From Apus apus (Eukaryota; Chordata; Aves; Apodiformes; Apodidae): a stretch of DNA of 64,000 nucleotides. The position numbers and the translations under genes are program-made. Position 1 is the first letter of the stretch; each line of letters opens with the position of its first letter. Positions 45,700-58,400 of the stretch are shown in pieces. The notes below the pieces were generated by a model, which saw only the letters and a list, made by a program, of their open reading frames with translations, was not told where the DNA came from and searched no databases. The stretch lies in the NCBI RefSeq assembly GCF_020740795.1, contig NC_067285.1, positions 20,604,241 to 20,668,240 on the forward strand, given 5' to 3'.

Positions 45700-48600
45700 C
45701 AAAGGGAGGTGATAGCAGAGGAAGGGCTAAGGTAAAAGTAACGCTGTGGGCGTAAAGGCTCCGGCTGTAAGGTAGAGTCAGAGGGGAAGTTGAGAATAAG
45801 GTTACTTGAAGAGTGTTAGAGAGAAAAGGTTGGAGAGAGAACTTGAAACAGACCTACCCACAAAATAGGATAGGCAAACACTGAAGGTCCAGGCGTGAGC
45901 TTAAATAGAGCCCCTGGGCCTATGGGCAAAGGGTGGGCGTGGAAGCCCCAGGTGAGGGTGATCAGGACAAAAATGTCCTTTTGGTGTACTCAGGACCCTG
46001 ATGAGGAGATTTACTTCAGCTGTTCTATATAAATTGCCATTGCTTTAAATTAGTCGTCTCTCCACTGAAGTGTTTTTCTTCTGTGAAGTTGAAGGTTTGC
46101 TCCAATAGAGATTTTGCTTTGTTTGCTTTAGTTATTTGATGGTGTTTTAAAGTTTTCTTTATCAGAGCATACTATAAAGCCTACTGATAGTAAAGGAAGA
46201 ACAAAGTCCTACACTGGAAGTCTGAAGTTAATACTGCCAAATTGTAATAGGCAGGTGGTGTTATACTCTTTCAGTTTTCCTAGCCTTGCTCTTAACCATC
46301 TCCAAATGCTGCTGTGCCTTGCTGTGTGGGGTTCTGTTCCTCCTGTGTGCTGTGAGGCAGTGCCTGCTTAATACACACTTGGGCAGGCTCTGTGCCCAGC
46401 TGAGCACACTTGGTGCTGGGGTTTCTGAAAGGTGCCACTTTTGCTGTCCTGGGGAAAGAAAAGGTAGTTCCTGGAGATTGTACTATAAGTCTCTGTCACA
46501 GGTACTGTTGTCTATCATGTAAAAAAAGGATGTTCAGCTGAGGGCTTGTTAAATATGCGTACTTTGTTTTCAGATGCCCTTGATGTGGCCTGTTCCTGTT
46601 GTGTATGGAATAACTTGCTGTGTTAGAGAGGAAGCTGGTTCCAGGAACCATTATTTCTCTCAGTTCTTGTAGCTTCCATCCACATTAAGCTAAAGCTGCA
46701 AGCTTCATCTGCAAAGCTCAGCACAAGTTTTGTGCTTTTGCCTGCATCACAAAGGAAGCAACAGAGCCACGGCTGGTAAACTTCCATATTTTTTTTTTTA
46801 AGTCCTGTTGTATGAAGTAACTGCTGTGAGGAATCAGGGAAGTTACTGGCTGTGTTTACTTCACTGGTTCATTTTGCTTCTTGGCTGGTTAGTAAGCATC
46901 TCTGACTCTGGGCAGACTTTTACTAGCTAAGTCTGTTGCCAGATGCTGTGTGATTGCCTCTCTTCCGAGGTGTGTGGCTGTCTGTGTGCTGTGCCTGCAA
47001 CTCTCCAGGTGACCCCGCAGGGCAGTAACCATGCAAGGAAAGCTATATTGTTCTATTTCCCAAGGCAGTAGTGGGAGATCCTGGGATCTAAAAAGCAAGC
47101 AAATTCAACAGGTTTATGCTACTGCTTGTGAATTCCTCTGGTCCTTTCACCCTACTCCTTATAGGTTTTTTCAGTCCTTCCCTTTGGGTGGTGTACCTTT
47201 CATTAAGGCTGCAGGGAGAGCTATACACCTCATAAGAAAGCATTCCTCTGAGAAATCTCTGGGCTTCCTATTCTTTTTGCAGGCAAGAAAAAGTGAAGAT
47301 AGATGACATGGGCAGTGAAACACTGAATCCTTTCCATCTTACCCCTCAGAAGTACCTAGTGAAAAATCAGTGGCTCTGGAAAGAGCCATCTAGTCCTTTT
47401 CTTTTGACAGGGTTAAGACAAGTTCTTGAGCGTAATGCTGCAAATGCAACTGTGTTCACATGTTGCAGTGAGTTGAAGGGATTAAGGTTAAGACTCGGAC
47501 AGTCAATTTTGGGCAAGGGAGGGTATAAAGCTCCCTCTATTTCCTCGTTTTGTTCTTAATTCATTACAAAGTGTGAATCTTTCCCTTAGGCCAGCCTAAC
47601 ATTCTAGGGTGTGAAGTGGCTTTCACCTCAATTTGTCATAAGATTTTTCAGGTGGAGGTTGCTGAGACAACCCACTAACAAGTATTTTACTTAAGTCCTT
47701 TGGGGAGGCACATTGATTTCATTTTAGTGACTTAGGAAATTAAAGAGCTTTCCTGTGGGCTTTGCATCAATTAAATAAAATGCATGGCATTCTGACACTG
47801 ATTCATATGGAAAAGCCTTGTGGGTTCTCTGAGCAGGCAGGTGTCTGCTACAGCCTTTTGTGTGATACTGCAAGGCTTAAAGAGCAAAGGTTTAAAAGCT
47901 TGTTCGAACATCAGGCATTATTTTGGTTTTAACTTTTCATTCTGGAAGTTAGAAGATAAACAGCTTTATAAGGGAAATAATGTGGAACAATCCTTATAAA
48001 GTCATATATATGGTTATCAATCTATTTTACTTTTTCTTAATATAGGCATATTATTTGATAATAGTCAAATAATTTAGCTAGATACTCCCAACTAGTTTCC
48101 AACTAGTACATTTTTGTCCCTCACTTAAATCCCAAGTAGATTGTGTTTGCATTCTTCTCTGGTGCCCATGTGTTCTTAATTTCATTTTACATTTTCAGTA
48201 GGTTTTGGGTGGGAAAGTCCTGGTTTCTTTGCACACCTGGAGTTTCTCATAAGGCTGTATCATCAGGAAGTGCTTTTTATCCTCCTACTTTAATACTGTG
48301 GGAGCAAATACTGTTTTTGGAACAGGCTGTGGTACACAGTTTGTAAACTTACATAGGTTTTGGGTAAAGAAATATTTTGAGATAACATGAGAGTTTGACT
48401 TATAGGAGAGTTTATTAGTAGGAAACAGTTCTTTCTTTACTGTTTGTAAGCAGCTGTGTTCTAACATTTGTTTGTGACATTGGGTAAACTTCACACAATG
48501 TCCTCTGACTGCCTTGGAATGACTGTCTTGTCTGGGAAACTGGATTATAAGGAGCCTGCTCTTTACTGAAGTGCATCAATGCACTTCACTGGTTCTGAGC

Positions 48601-49080
48601 AGAGAGATGATGCAAAGTAGTGCAAGTGTTTTTTCCAAGTTTGCAAATGAAAAAATAGATAGGAATAATTATTTAAGCAGAGTCTGTTGCTTTGTCTTCA
48701 GCAACAAAATTAGAGTCCTACTCTCTGAACTCCAACAGTGTCCTTCTGCTTATTTTCACTGTGCTCAAACATGAGTACAGTCATAGGGAAATCTGAGTTA
48801 AAAAGACTGCATCTTTTGGAAGGAAACACAGACCACCGAGTGGCTTCATTCTTACTACGGAACGACTTGTTTTTCCCTAGGAAAAAATAAACGTCCTTCA
48901 TCCTAGGAGACAGAAGCCTAAGTTAAGGATGTGCATAGAGCAGGTCTTGCTTGTTCCCATCGACAACCCTTGCCCTAAGGGTTGAGAGTTTCTGTATCAG
49001 CGTAATTCGTGACCTGTCCTCACTTAGTGCTGGTTCCTCGGCCATCTGTACAGTACATGATTGTATAGCGGGAAAAGGGA
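45700..49080. other. Spacer between NOLC1 and PIK3AP1, no gene seen
   Basis: T-rich unique sequence between two divergent CpG islands. ORFs such as the one at 47293-47559 resemble no family. No repeat was recognised. Confidence 0.5.
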
Positions 49081-49640
49081 ATTTCCTTCCTAGGGGAGGA
49101 GAGCCCCGCCGTGTACCTGGGGGCGATGCGCGGCCGCCGGACGGAGCCGCCCCGTGCCCGGCTCTGCAGGGGCGTCGCGGCCGCCCTCCTGCCGGGCGGG
49201 GAGGCGGGGCCGGGCGGCGGGGCCGAGCGCCCGGCCGGGGTCGAGGAAGTGGCCGCTGGGGGGACGCACCGCGCCGCGGCGCCGGCGATGTGAGGGGAAG
49301 GCAGCGGCCCCTTCCCCGCCAGCCCCGAGCCATGGCGGGCCCCGGTAGGTGCTGCGGATACTCACGCCCGGGGCCGGGGGGAGAGGCGGGGTCTGGCCGG
49401 CCGTGCTGCGCGGCGGGGCCGGGCGGGCGCTGCCTCGGGCTCTGTCCCGGCCGGCCGAGGCTGTCCCGGCCGCCCAGCCCGTGAGCGAGCTGTCCGGTGC
49501 CTGGCGCCGGTAACCGGGAGGTAGCGGAGCGCGGGTCCCTGCCCGCTCTCCCCCGGGGCCGCGCTGCTGCGCCCCTCGGCTCGCCCCAGCCGGGGCAAGG
49601 GAAGGAGAGTCCCGCCCCGAGTTCAGGGGAGCCCGGGATT
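49080..49640 (+). promoter_or_regulatory. PIK3AP1: PIK3AP1 CpG island and promoter
   Basis: CpG-dense block around the PIK3AP1 start codon (49332), flanked by AT-rich DNA. It must contain the promoter, 5' UTR and the first 13 coding bases. The transcription start cannot be placed by eye. Confidence 0.7.
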
Positions 49641-52600
49641 TTTCAGGGCAGCGGTGCCTCTTGTGTTCGCAGCCAGGTTGCTGCGCTTTCCACCTTATCT
49701 TGCTTCTCTTGGCTTGTGCTCAGGGCGGGTGCTGGCAGAGCTCTCCTGTATCTTGAGTGTACTTCGGGTTGGCAGCTCAGCTAGCTCTGAGGGAGGCTGT
49801 TCTGTAAAGGAATATGCTCCTGCTCGACCTTTGCCACCTAGATGTTTTTCTGTGACGTTTTGTCGAGAAGTCAGTTCTTCCTAAACACTACTTTGTCTCC
49901 CTACATTTGCATACTTTTGGGGTTACGACCTGATGCCCCTTGCCGCGGTGGTAGAGGATCATAAACTGAGCCGGTTTGCCATCAATCGACATGTTTCAGC
50001 TACCGTGCAGGTAAAACTGTTTAGAGCTACGAACTCCAGGGGGGAGAGAGTTTTAGCCTACGTGGTGTAAGTATCGCTAGAGGCCAATTTGCAAGTTCCC
50101 CTTGCTGTAGGGAAGTGTACGTGTTTTAACTAAAAAAGGAAAAACGTGCCATTTTCAGGGTGTGAAGTAACGTTAGTGTTTCACTGACGCGTGTCTCCTT
50201 GTGATGTAAAAATAAGCTAAACAGAGGTCTCGGGAGACTTGTGGGCAAAACTGCTTTGCTCCCTATCAACAGAAGGTGATTTCACAGAGACTCTTAAAAG
50301 TAGAATAACTTCGGTTTCTCATATCCTAATGCAAATCTTGTGTTCCTATCACTGAGGTTTGGTTTGCAAAACTTTAATCTACTTTGATTCTGCTACTTCC
50401 TCGTGCCTTTTTTGCAGCCCTTCAAATGCAGCAAAGGTTTCCTATTCCAGTCAAAGTGAGGTTTGCTAGGATGTTAATAATGATTGCATGTGATCACCAT
50501 TACTTTGCATGCATTCCAGCTAGGCAAAGAATGCATTCATTTCCTCATACATCACTTCAATACACTCAGTTCAGACACTGAAATATGAAAGGTGCTGTGG
50601 ACTTCTCTTAATGGCTTCCAGCAGCTTCTAACACCTTTTGGAAGTATACTCTCTTAAAAAAATTATAATTAAAAACCTGGGGTTTGGTTTAATTTATCTC
50701 ATAGGCTGTTGGCTCTTACAGGAAGTGGATTCCCCTCTATCAAGGATTGATATTTTGGAATGCCATATTTGTATATCTTTCATACACGTGAATCCCGACA
50801 CTGACTGCTAACAGGCTGCATAGTGCTTTTTCATTTAGCCAGAATTTGAGGTGGATTTGATCTAGCAGATGGAAATTGATTTGCTTGCCACTGCATATGA
50901 CCATCTGAGTTGGAGTAAAGATTTATGTCAGTAATTGTTTTTACGAGGTCTGTTGACAATGAGAAGTCTGGTCTACTTTGGAGAGGGATGTGAATGGTGA
51001 CACAGAAAAGCTGTGTGTTATTAGAGGCCCTGAATTTGCTTTATGAGACTCAAAAGTATGGTGGAAAACTATGATCTCTAAATTGAAAAAGGTGAAACCT
51101 TTTGACTTGTAGCATGAAATAATAGGTAGTAACAGTTGATGACATCTGACTGAAATTTGGGAAGTGTTAAGTGGGCAAGATGTAATCTTACCCAGAGCTG
51201 ATATGCCAGCTTCCTGCAGTTTTCTTTAGCTATTTCAGTAGTAATCAGAGCCTTAAGACATGACCACAGAACACTAGCCCATGTTTGCGCTGAGTTCAAG
51301 GATTGTCATCTCACTACTCCAAAACATGGTCTGAATATGAGCCTGGTTTGTTTCACAGAGAAGGAATATGAAGACATGCTATAACCTATTACTATAGGAT
51401 ATTTTTATTCTCTTGTAATGAGTCTTCTGTGATTTTTGACTGAATGGCTTCATCCTCTTCCAGTCACTGTGCAGTTTATAAGATAGGGAAAGCTTTGTAT
51501 CATGTTCTGTCTCTGTGCTATTTAGTCTGTGGCCCTTCCACCTCAATTAGAGGCCTTGAGTATTTCTACAGCACTGATTTGTAATCTTGTCTGTCTCTTA
51601 TTGCAATATAGTGGAGTGTTCAACAAAGCACTGAAGAGGCAATTACAGCTGGAAAGGAGTGCAAAGGTTACATTTTATCATTGCATACTGCAGCAGGGCT
51701 GCACCTGGATGTTTTTCTATGAAATAAACAGTTAAATGTGCCTTGCAATATTATTAATAGTGCTGATGTTTTGTAAACAGAAGCAAAAGTCCCTTTCATA
51801 CCCAAAGTTTAGAAATGCAGAAACTATGTTAAAATTTAAACTAGATTACACTTGAGATTATGAAAGATTTTTTAAATTACTGACTCACATCTTTCATCAT
51901 TTTGCTATTGCATATATTGTTCATGTGTTTCTTACTTGAATTGAAGGATTCCTTATGTGTTTTTTGTTTTTGTTTTTTTTCAAAATGAGCCTGTCAAACA
52001 CATTGTCAAAGCATCCACCTAAGGTCAGGGTTTAAGGAAATTAAATGCTTTGTTTTCACCTAGGGATTTCTTTGTATGTGTGCAATAGGTAGATTTTACA
52101 TTGTGCTTTGAAGTGTGATCTCAGTTTTTCCTGTAACTGTTGTGTGAAGAGTTGTCAGAAAAACTCCCTGAAACATTCTGCATTTTCCATTTATTACACT
52201 TTTCCATGTGTATTGGATAGCACTTGCCGCTGCAAAGGAAAGTATTTGGTTAGACAAATAATAGCATGATCAGGAAAGTGAGTCCTGTGTCATCCTTCTT
52301 TTAAAAGGGGATGTTGTAATTTAAACAGTTTCCAAGTTTTTGTTTTGTTTGAATCAGTCCTGTTGCTGACTTAAGCTTATTTAGCTCTTCAAGACCCACT
52401 TCCAGTATTTTTGCTTATGAACATAGAAAATTTCCTTGACTATAAAAGTGGAGTCAGTAATTTTATTTCTCACTTCTCCTTTTAAAAGCGTTGTTCCTCA
52501 GTTTATCCTAGAAATGTAAAAGGCTATAGGAGTTGGGGTAAGAGGGCCTGGGGAGAGCTGACACAGCTCTGTTAAGGGGAGTGATGTGATGCTAGAGCAA

Positions 52601-55460
52601 GTGCTACCTAGGGATTCAATACTTTTCCTAAGCATTAGGTGAAGTTCTTTCCTAGCGGGGGCAGCGGCTACATTGCTCTGAGTGGTGTTGTCTCTGGGGA
52701 TATAAATGCTGGCAGGGAACTTGCAGAGGGTCTCTCTAGTTTGCATCTTTTGCCCGTGGATCAGAGAAGGGAGGCTGCTTGGATACTTAGTGGCCTTACA
52801 GTGCAATGCATGTTTAAAGTCAGTGACTCCCCCACTTTGTGTCCTCTTCAAACAAATATGTTTCCTTTCAATGAAAGACTGGAGCAGGGACTGTTTGCTA
52901 ACAGGTTGCGGAAGCTGTGCTCTTTAAAAACATGCATTAAAGGATTAGGTGTTCCATTTTACAGAATGTGAGAATGCCTGGAGTCCGCTGCTGCTTTCCC
53001 CAGAATCTGGAGGTGGGACTGCTCCCAGAGAGCACCAGGGTAGGATGTTAGGAGCCCTGGGCACAGAAGGTCTTTGCATTTTCTCCCCATCTGATGTGGT
53101 CAGGCTCAGCTGGCTGTGCTGCAGTGGGTGAGCTCCATTCTTGGCATGTAGTTGTGCTGCCCTTTCCCAGTGTACTGCATGTGAATCAACACATGACTCT
53201 GGAAGCAGAAGTCTGTTGTATTCCTTCCTTCCTTTCTAGAATAAAACAACTGATCTGAATTCTCCTTCGTTTTCCTGTTTCTGGTTGTGTGATCCTGTTT
53301 TTTTTCAGATGGTGTTCAGCCAGAAGCGGTACTTTGGTGATAGCAGTGTTCCCACTGGTGTGAAAGGCATCTGTTTTCACAGCAGTTTTGTACTCATAGT
53401 TTAAAGGTCTGAAGGCTTTGTGTCTGTTTGTCTGCTTTTATCAGTTTGCTGAATCCTCTCCATTGAGAATGCTGTCTCCTACAAGCCTCCATCTGGGGTC
53501 CAGGAGCTGTATTCACACAGAAGCATGCAGCTGTCCTAGTGAATACAGTGTCTGTCCTTCATAGCTAGGACATGACGCTTTCACTGCTAGAGACTTTCTG
53601 TATATGCAGGTAACCGTTACGTGATTGGTTGAGCACAGAGCACATCACGCTTTACTTCAGAGCTGGTTGTTGTATGGTTTAGAGCTGGGCTACGGTAGCC
53701 TAGACATCCTTTCAATCGTCTTAATGAAGGTTCTGGAGAGGGTGGCAGAATGGAGTCTTTGGAAGCTGTTTAATATTAATAAGGTGGCTGCAAACCCAAT
53801 TTTTAATTCTGGTGAATTCACTCTCTGCAGATGCTCTTTTTGGCATGCCAAACTTTAGGCATCTCCTATTTTAATTAGAAAAATCTGCCTTTGTTTGCTT
53901 GCTTCTGGATGGAGATGGGTTGGAAATGTTGACACTTCTAAAGAGTCAAACTAGAATTAGAAGATTACAATTTGCTAATTTGATTTGAAATGCTCAGCAC
54001 TGAAATTTACCATGGGACCAGAGCCATCATCCTCGAATTTGGGTAAACTTCTTCACAAGTGAATGTAAAAATTAAATGTAGACTTAGACGTTTTCTTGCG
54101 ATTGGTGGAGTGCACTGCATCATGTCATATTAGTTCAAGGTGCATGTCATCTTAGCAAGCTGGAAACAGTTTCAAAAGTGCTTTCATTCCAGAGCCAGAA
54201 GTGCAGTGGTGTTTAACTAGGAGCTGTCTCTAGAGAATTACAGAGTAGGTCAGTTTTGGTGAGCATATTTTGGGCTGTTACAGCCATCACTGTTGTTGTA
54301 TTTCACCACTTTCCCTCTAAGTAGGGGGTTTATCATGCCAGAATGGTTGAGAAACTTTTGTATGACAGTTCTGGGATTAAGACACTAACATAGGCTGAAT
54401 GATAGAATTGCTGTGCTGTGCGCACTGGGGCTGCTGTACTCTTCAGTTGCACTCATACTTCGCAGTTTGCTTTCTGCTGCAATGAGAGCAAATGTCTAAC
54501 ACCAATGGAAGCTATAATGACTTCCTGTAAGCATTGTGGGACTTCATTTAAATAAAGGCCTTTCTTATTTTAAGGGGTGCTATGTTTAGTGTATACTCTG
54601 CTTGAGCATACTCTGCCTAAATGATTTCACTTTATGTGCCAAGGTGAACTCCCCTTTTCAAGCTAGTTTGTTTTGGAGGTTCGGTTTTAATTTTTGGTTG
54701 TTGTGTTTTTATTACATCAACATGCTTTGAATCTATAATCTCCACATGTGGTTTGTTTCACTTGAAACTACGTAGGAAATCCCCTTCTTAGGAGGTTTTT
54801 TGAGAATGAAAAAGCTACTTAAATTTTAGCAGGGTAAATGCAAGTAGGAGTTTAACCACCCTTAGAATTGCTCTGTGGCAGTGAACACCTCGGTTTGAAT
54901 ACATCTGTCGTACTTTTGAAGTGCTTTGGAGCTTCTGACGTGATTTATAGGGAAAGCCCTGTGGACTTTTTGCTGAGAAGTTATGGGTCAGTTCTAGCTT
55001 TGAATTTAATCCCCTTCCCTGTGATTGTCTTGCACCTGTACAGGAACCCCTGGAGGATATGATGTGCTGATTGTGTATGCAAGTGACGCCACTGAATGGT
55101 GTCAGTACCTCCAGAACCTCTTCCTCTTTACTCGGCACATACGAAAGCATCGGATTCTGAGCTACCAGCTGGAAGGCAAGTCTGCCATCTCCCACCAGGA
55201 GCTGGACCTGTTCAACAGAAGTCGAAGCATCATCCTTTTGCTATCTGCTGAGCTAGTGCAGAGTTTTTATCTCCCTCCTGTCCTGCAGAGCCTTCAGGAA
55301 GCTTTATGGCCTCCCTACAAAGTAGTCAAGCTGTTCTGTGGTGTTGCAGACTGTGATGACTATTTGACTTTTTTCAAGGACTGGTCTCAGTGGCAGGAGC
55401 TCACAAATGATGATGAACCTGATGCTTACCTTGCAGCTGTCAAGAAGGCAATTTCAGAAG
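49332..55460 (+). CDS. PIK3AP1: PIK3AP1 (BCAP), exons 1-2: N-terminal TIR domain; gene continues past the window
   Basis: Cytoplasmic adaptor that links B-cell receptor and Toll-like receptor signalling to PI3-kinase. Coding exon 1 is only 13 bases (49332-49344, ATGGCGGGCCCCG, donor GTAGGT). Exon 2 is 55044-55460 (acceptor TTGCACCTGTACAG, donor AGAAG/GTAAGG, phase 1). Together they encode MAGPGTPGGYDVLIVYASDA and on to AYLAAVKKAISE, about 143 residues. This matches human BCAP's TIR-like domain through ATEWCQYLQ, LLLSAELVQSF, VVKLFCGV, and WQELTNDDEPDAYLAAVKKAIS. BANK1 fits less well. The DBB region, ankyrin repeats and YxxM PI3K sites are not in the window. I found no exon 3 to 64000. The start is set by in-frame splicing to the conserved GGYDVLIVY. 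Confidence 0.94.
49345..55043 (+). other. PIK3AP1: PIK3AP1 intron 1
   Basis: 5.7-kb intron. After the CpG island it is AT-rich and unique. No repeat, RNA or further exon was recognised. Confidence 0.8.
55044..55460 (+). CDS. PIK3AP1: PIK3AP1 exon 2 (TIR domain)
   Basis: A single exon holds almost the whole TIR-like domain. Reading through its donor would stay open for about 38 more codons to a stop near 55574, adding a hydrophobic stretch (IVILLILILTLV). The donor GTAAGG is good, so read-through should be rare. Confidence 0.94.
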
Positions 55461-58400
55461 GTAAGGTAGCAGCTGTGGAACTGTGCTTCCTGGTCAGAGG
55501 ATGGAGGAGGGAGATTGTGATATTGCTTATCCTTATTTTAACACTAGTAAGATGTTTTACTGAAATAGAAAACTAAAGCAAATTGCACAACCCTTGTAAA
55601 CTAGGAAGCTTAGCAATCAGTTTTTTCTGTGCCTGGTCAATTGGCCCTTCATTCAGGAAAGATTACCAGTGACTCAAAGAAAATTTGTCAATTTTGAGAT
55701 AATCTTAGGTACCTGGTTTTGAATGCAAACTGAAAATAAAAGCTGACTATCTTTAAAGTTCTACCTGTAAACGTTGTGCTCTGCAGTTTATTGACCCAAA
55801 TCAATTGCAAATTGTCTTTTCCTTCAGACTTATATTTGTCATACCAGAAACAAAATAAGGTTTTCTAATATGTATTCTCTAGCACTGGGTCTAAAGCTAG
55901 AGGTAAAAACATATTCGCAACAGATCAGCTTGTTACCTATAATGGAACAGCCAAGATTAATTGGAGAATTCCACCAATGGCCTTAAAAACAACCCTTGTT
56001 GTACCTTCTGTGAAGCACAGAGGACTTACTAGCACAGGAGTGTTAACAGCTGAAGACTAGAGAAGCAAAATGTACTGATTTGTAATTGTGTTTAAACTTT
56101 AGAGGAGTGTGTGGTACTTGTTTCTCATGGTTTCTGTTGAAATGAAGGTGGAGAGCTCTGGGAAGTCATGCTAGTCAGGATTTTTTTTATGTCACTGCCA
56201 TACTTAGGGTTATAGTGTCCTTTTCTTAGCAGAATTAGTCATGTGGTTGCATTTTGGATTATAATTTGCCTGTTTTTAGTGGCATAAATGAGGCAGGCAG
56301 TACAGTCTTTTAGTGTGTTTGGTGTTGTGCACATAAAGGTATTTTTATGCGAAGATAGCAATGGCAATAATAATGATTACAAGTTTATCACAGAAAAATA
56401 TATTTTGAAAGTCATTATTTTGGCCAAAACAGCCCCCCTGAAAAAAAGATGACTTATGGATTGTGCTTAAGATTGCATTCTCAGATAACCAAGTCACAAA
56501 AGGGCTTCCTAGTACCTTTTAAGACCCTGCATAAATGAAAGTTTGCATCTCCCTGTTAAACACCCCTAAAATGCCTTGTTTCCCAGTGGATAACCTGGGG
56601 CTAAAGTGGTGTAGCTCCTTTGCTTTCAGCCTGGAATAAAACAGAAAACAGTGTCTGAACTTTTGTGCTCTGAAAAATAAAACTTACTAGATGTTAAATT
56701 AGCTTTTCTGACACTTTCTGGCAAAAGTGAAAGCTTAGTTACTGTTTTCCTCCAAACTTGAATCTGGAGCATGGCATCAATATTTTATTAATTTTGAATA
56801 TATGGTTCAAAGTTAGGGAGATTTAAACAACATCCCTCTGGATTACTAGTGTTAATGTTTTTACTTAACATGTTTGAGGACTGCCAACTATTTTAGGACA
56901 GAGTGGGAGTCAATTCTAGTGTAGCTGAAGAGCATGTGAGAGTATAAAGGGATGTTGATCTTAATCTCTTTCTGAAGCAGCTCTCACCAGTCTCTTCTGA
57001 CTTGCTGCATTCTGAGCACACAAAGGACAATACAGAAGAAAGACTCCTGAATCCTGGGCTGTGGGTGGAGTGGGAGACACAAGTGTCTCTGCCCTTCATT
57101 ACATGGACTGACTTTAGTGGGAGGTTTCATGTAGCCAAGTGAATCCATACTAGTGAGGGGCATTCACCCATCTTGCTTGGTTTGGGTGCATTAAAAATTA
57201 GAGAGAATTTGAGATGGAAGGGAAGGGGACAGGCATAGGAATGGATCAACTAGAAACCACTCTGATTCAACTGCTTCTCTCTCTAGAGAGAAGCTGTATT
57301 TGTTGAAGTGAAGCACCTAAAATCAGATTTTTATGCTGGGAAAGCATATTGGTTGTCAGTGGTGCACTGAATACAGAGCCTTGTCAACTAAAGAGCTGAC
57401 CTGGCTCTTTTCCTCCACTTCAACAAGTGGTTCTCCACAGCTAGCTCTCACTGTGTGCGGCTGGCTGTCCCTTGGCATGCTGCATGCTGTCACTGGGCAA
57501 TCTGTGTGCTGGATCTTCCCAGCACTTCTGAGGGATGGTCCAGAGGTGAGTCTTACTGGTAGCACTCTGCTGTCTTGCCTGAACAGCCAAGGAAGTATGT
57601 CTTTTGTGCCTGGCTGTTTAGTGGGCTGACTGCCATACATCTATGGCAAGACTTCTTTGAGGTAAAGCACTGCAGTCTGACTCTTCACAGCTGGTTGTAG
57701 AGTCTTTTTCCAGAGGTGTCATCTCTGCTGAAAGGTCACACGTGCTGAAAAAACCTGCACTTTAGCTTGATGTAAATGGTATTTTGAAAGGGAGATGTTT
57801 TGGATTTTTGTTATTTCTACATAGCAACCAAAAAAATCAGCTTATTTTCTCTCACTTGAGCAAGCATACCTTGATCTCAAACTGACTTCATTATATCTAG
57901 ATAATATTTGACTTAGAGGAAAAAATGAGATACAAACAATCTCATTTGCTGTGGACTCTGTTGTAGTATTTTTCAAATAGTTTGGTATACCAAAACTGCA
58001 ATGTGAGCCCTACCTGATGTAAACTGCCATCTGCATGCAAGAGTTGGGTAATGTTAGGCTGCGTCTTTGTGCACATCAGAGCAGTTGCCAAGGCAAACCA
58101 TTCAATGTCATCCTGACTCTTATGAAGGAAGAACCTACTTAAGATAGGCTGGTTTCACGGCCAAAGTATTTGGATGAATGTATCAGATCCTACTTCTATT
58201 TGGGAAAAAATGACTAGGTGAACTCTACCATTGTGTGATTCTGCAGACAGATTTTGTGAATGGTCTCAAATGCAAATGTTCTGATGCTTCCTCTGAAGCG
58301 AAGACAGCCCCAGGTGTATCCAGTTCCCTTTTTGGGTGAAACTGTGAAAACTTTCTTCTTGGTTGGTAATATAAAATTAGCGTCTGCCTTGTAGTTTGGT

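Larger units (their letters stand above)
44440..45700. promoter_or_regulatory. NOLC1: NOLC1 CpG island and promoter
   Basis: CpG-dense DNA covers exons 1-3 and about 600 bases upstream of the start codon, including a 14-base C run at 44944-44957 in intron 1. A CpG-island promoter is expected for this housekeeping gene. No TATA box was recognised. Long ORFs on both strands here are composition effects. Confidence 0.7.
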
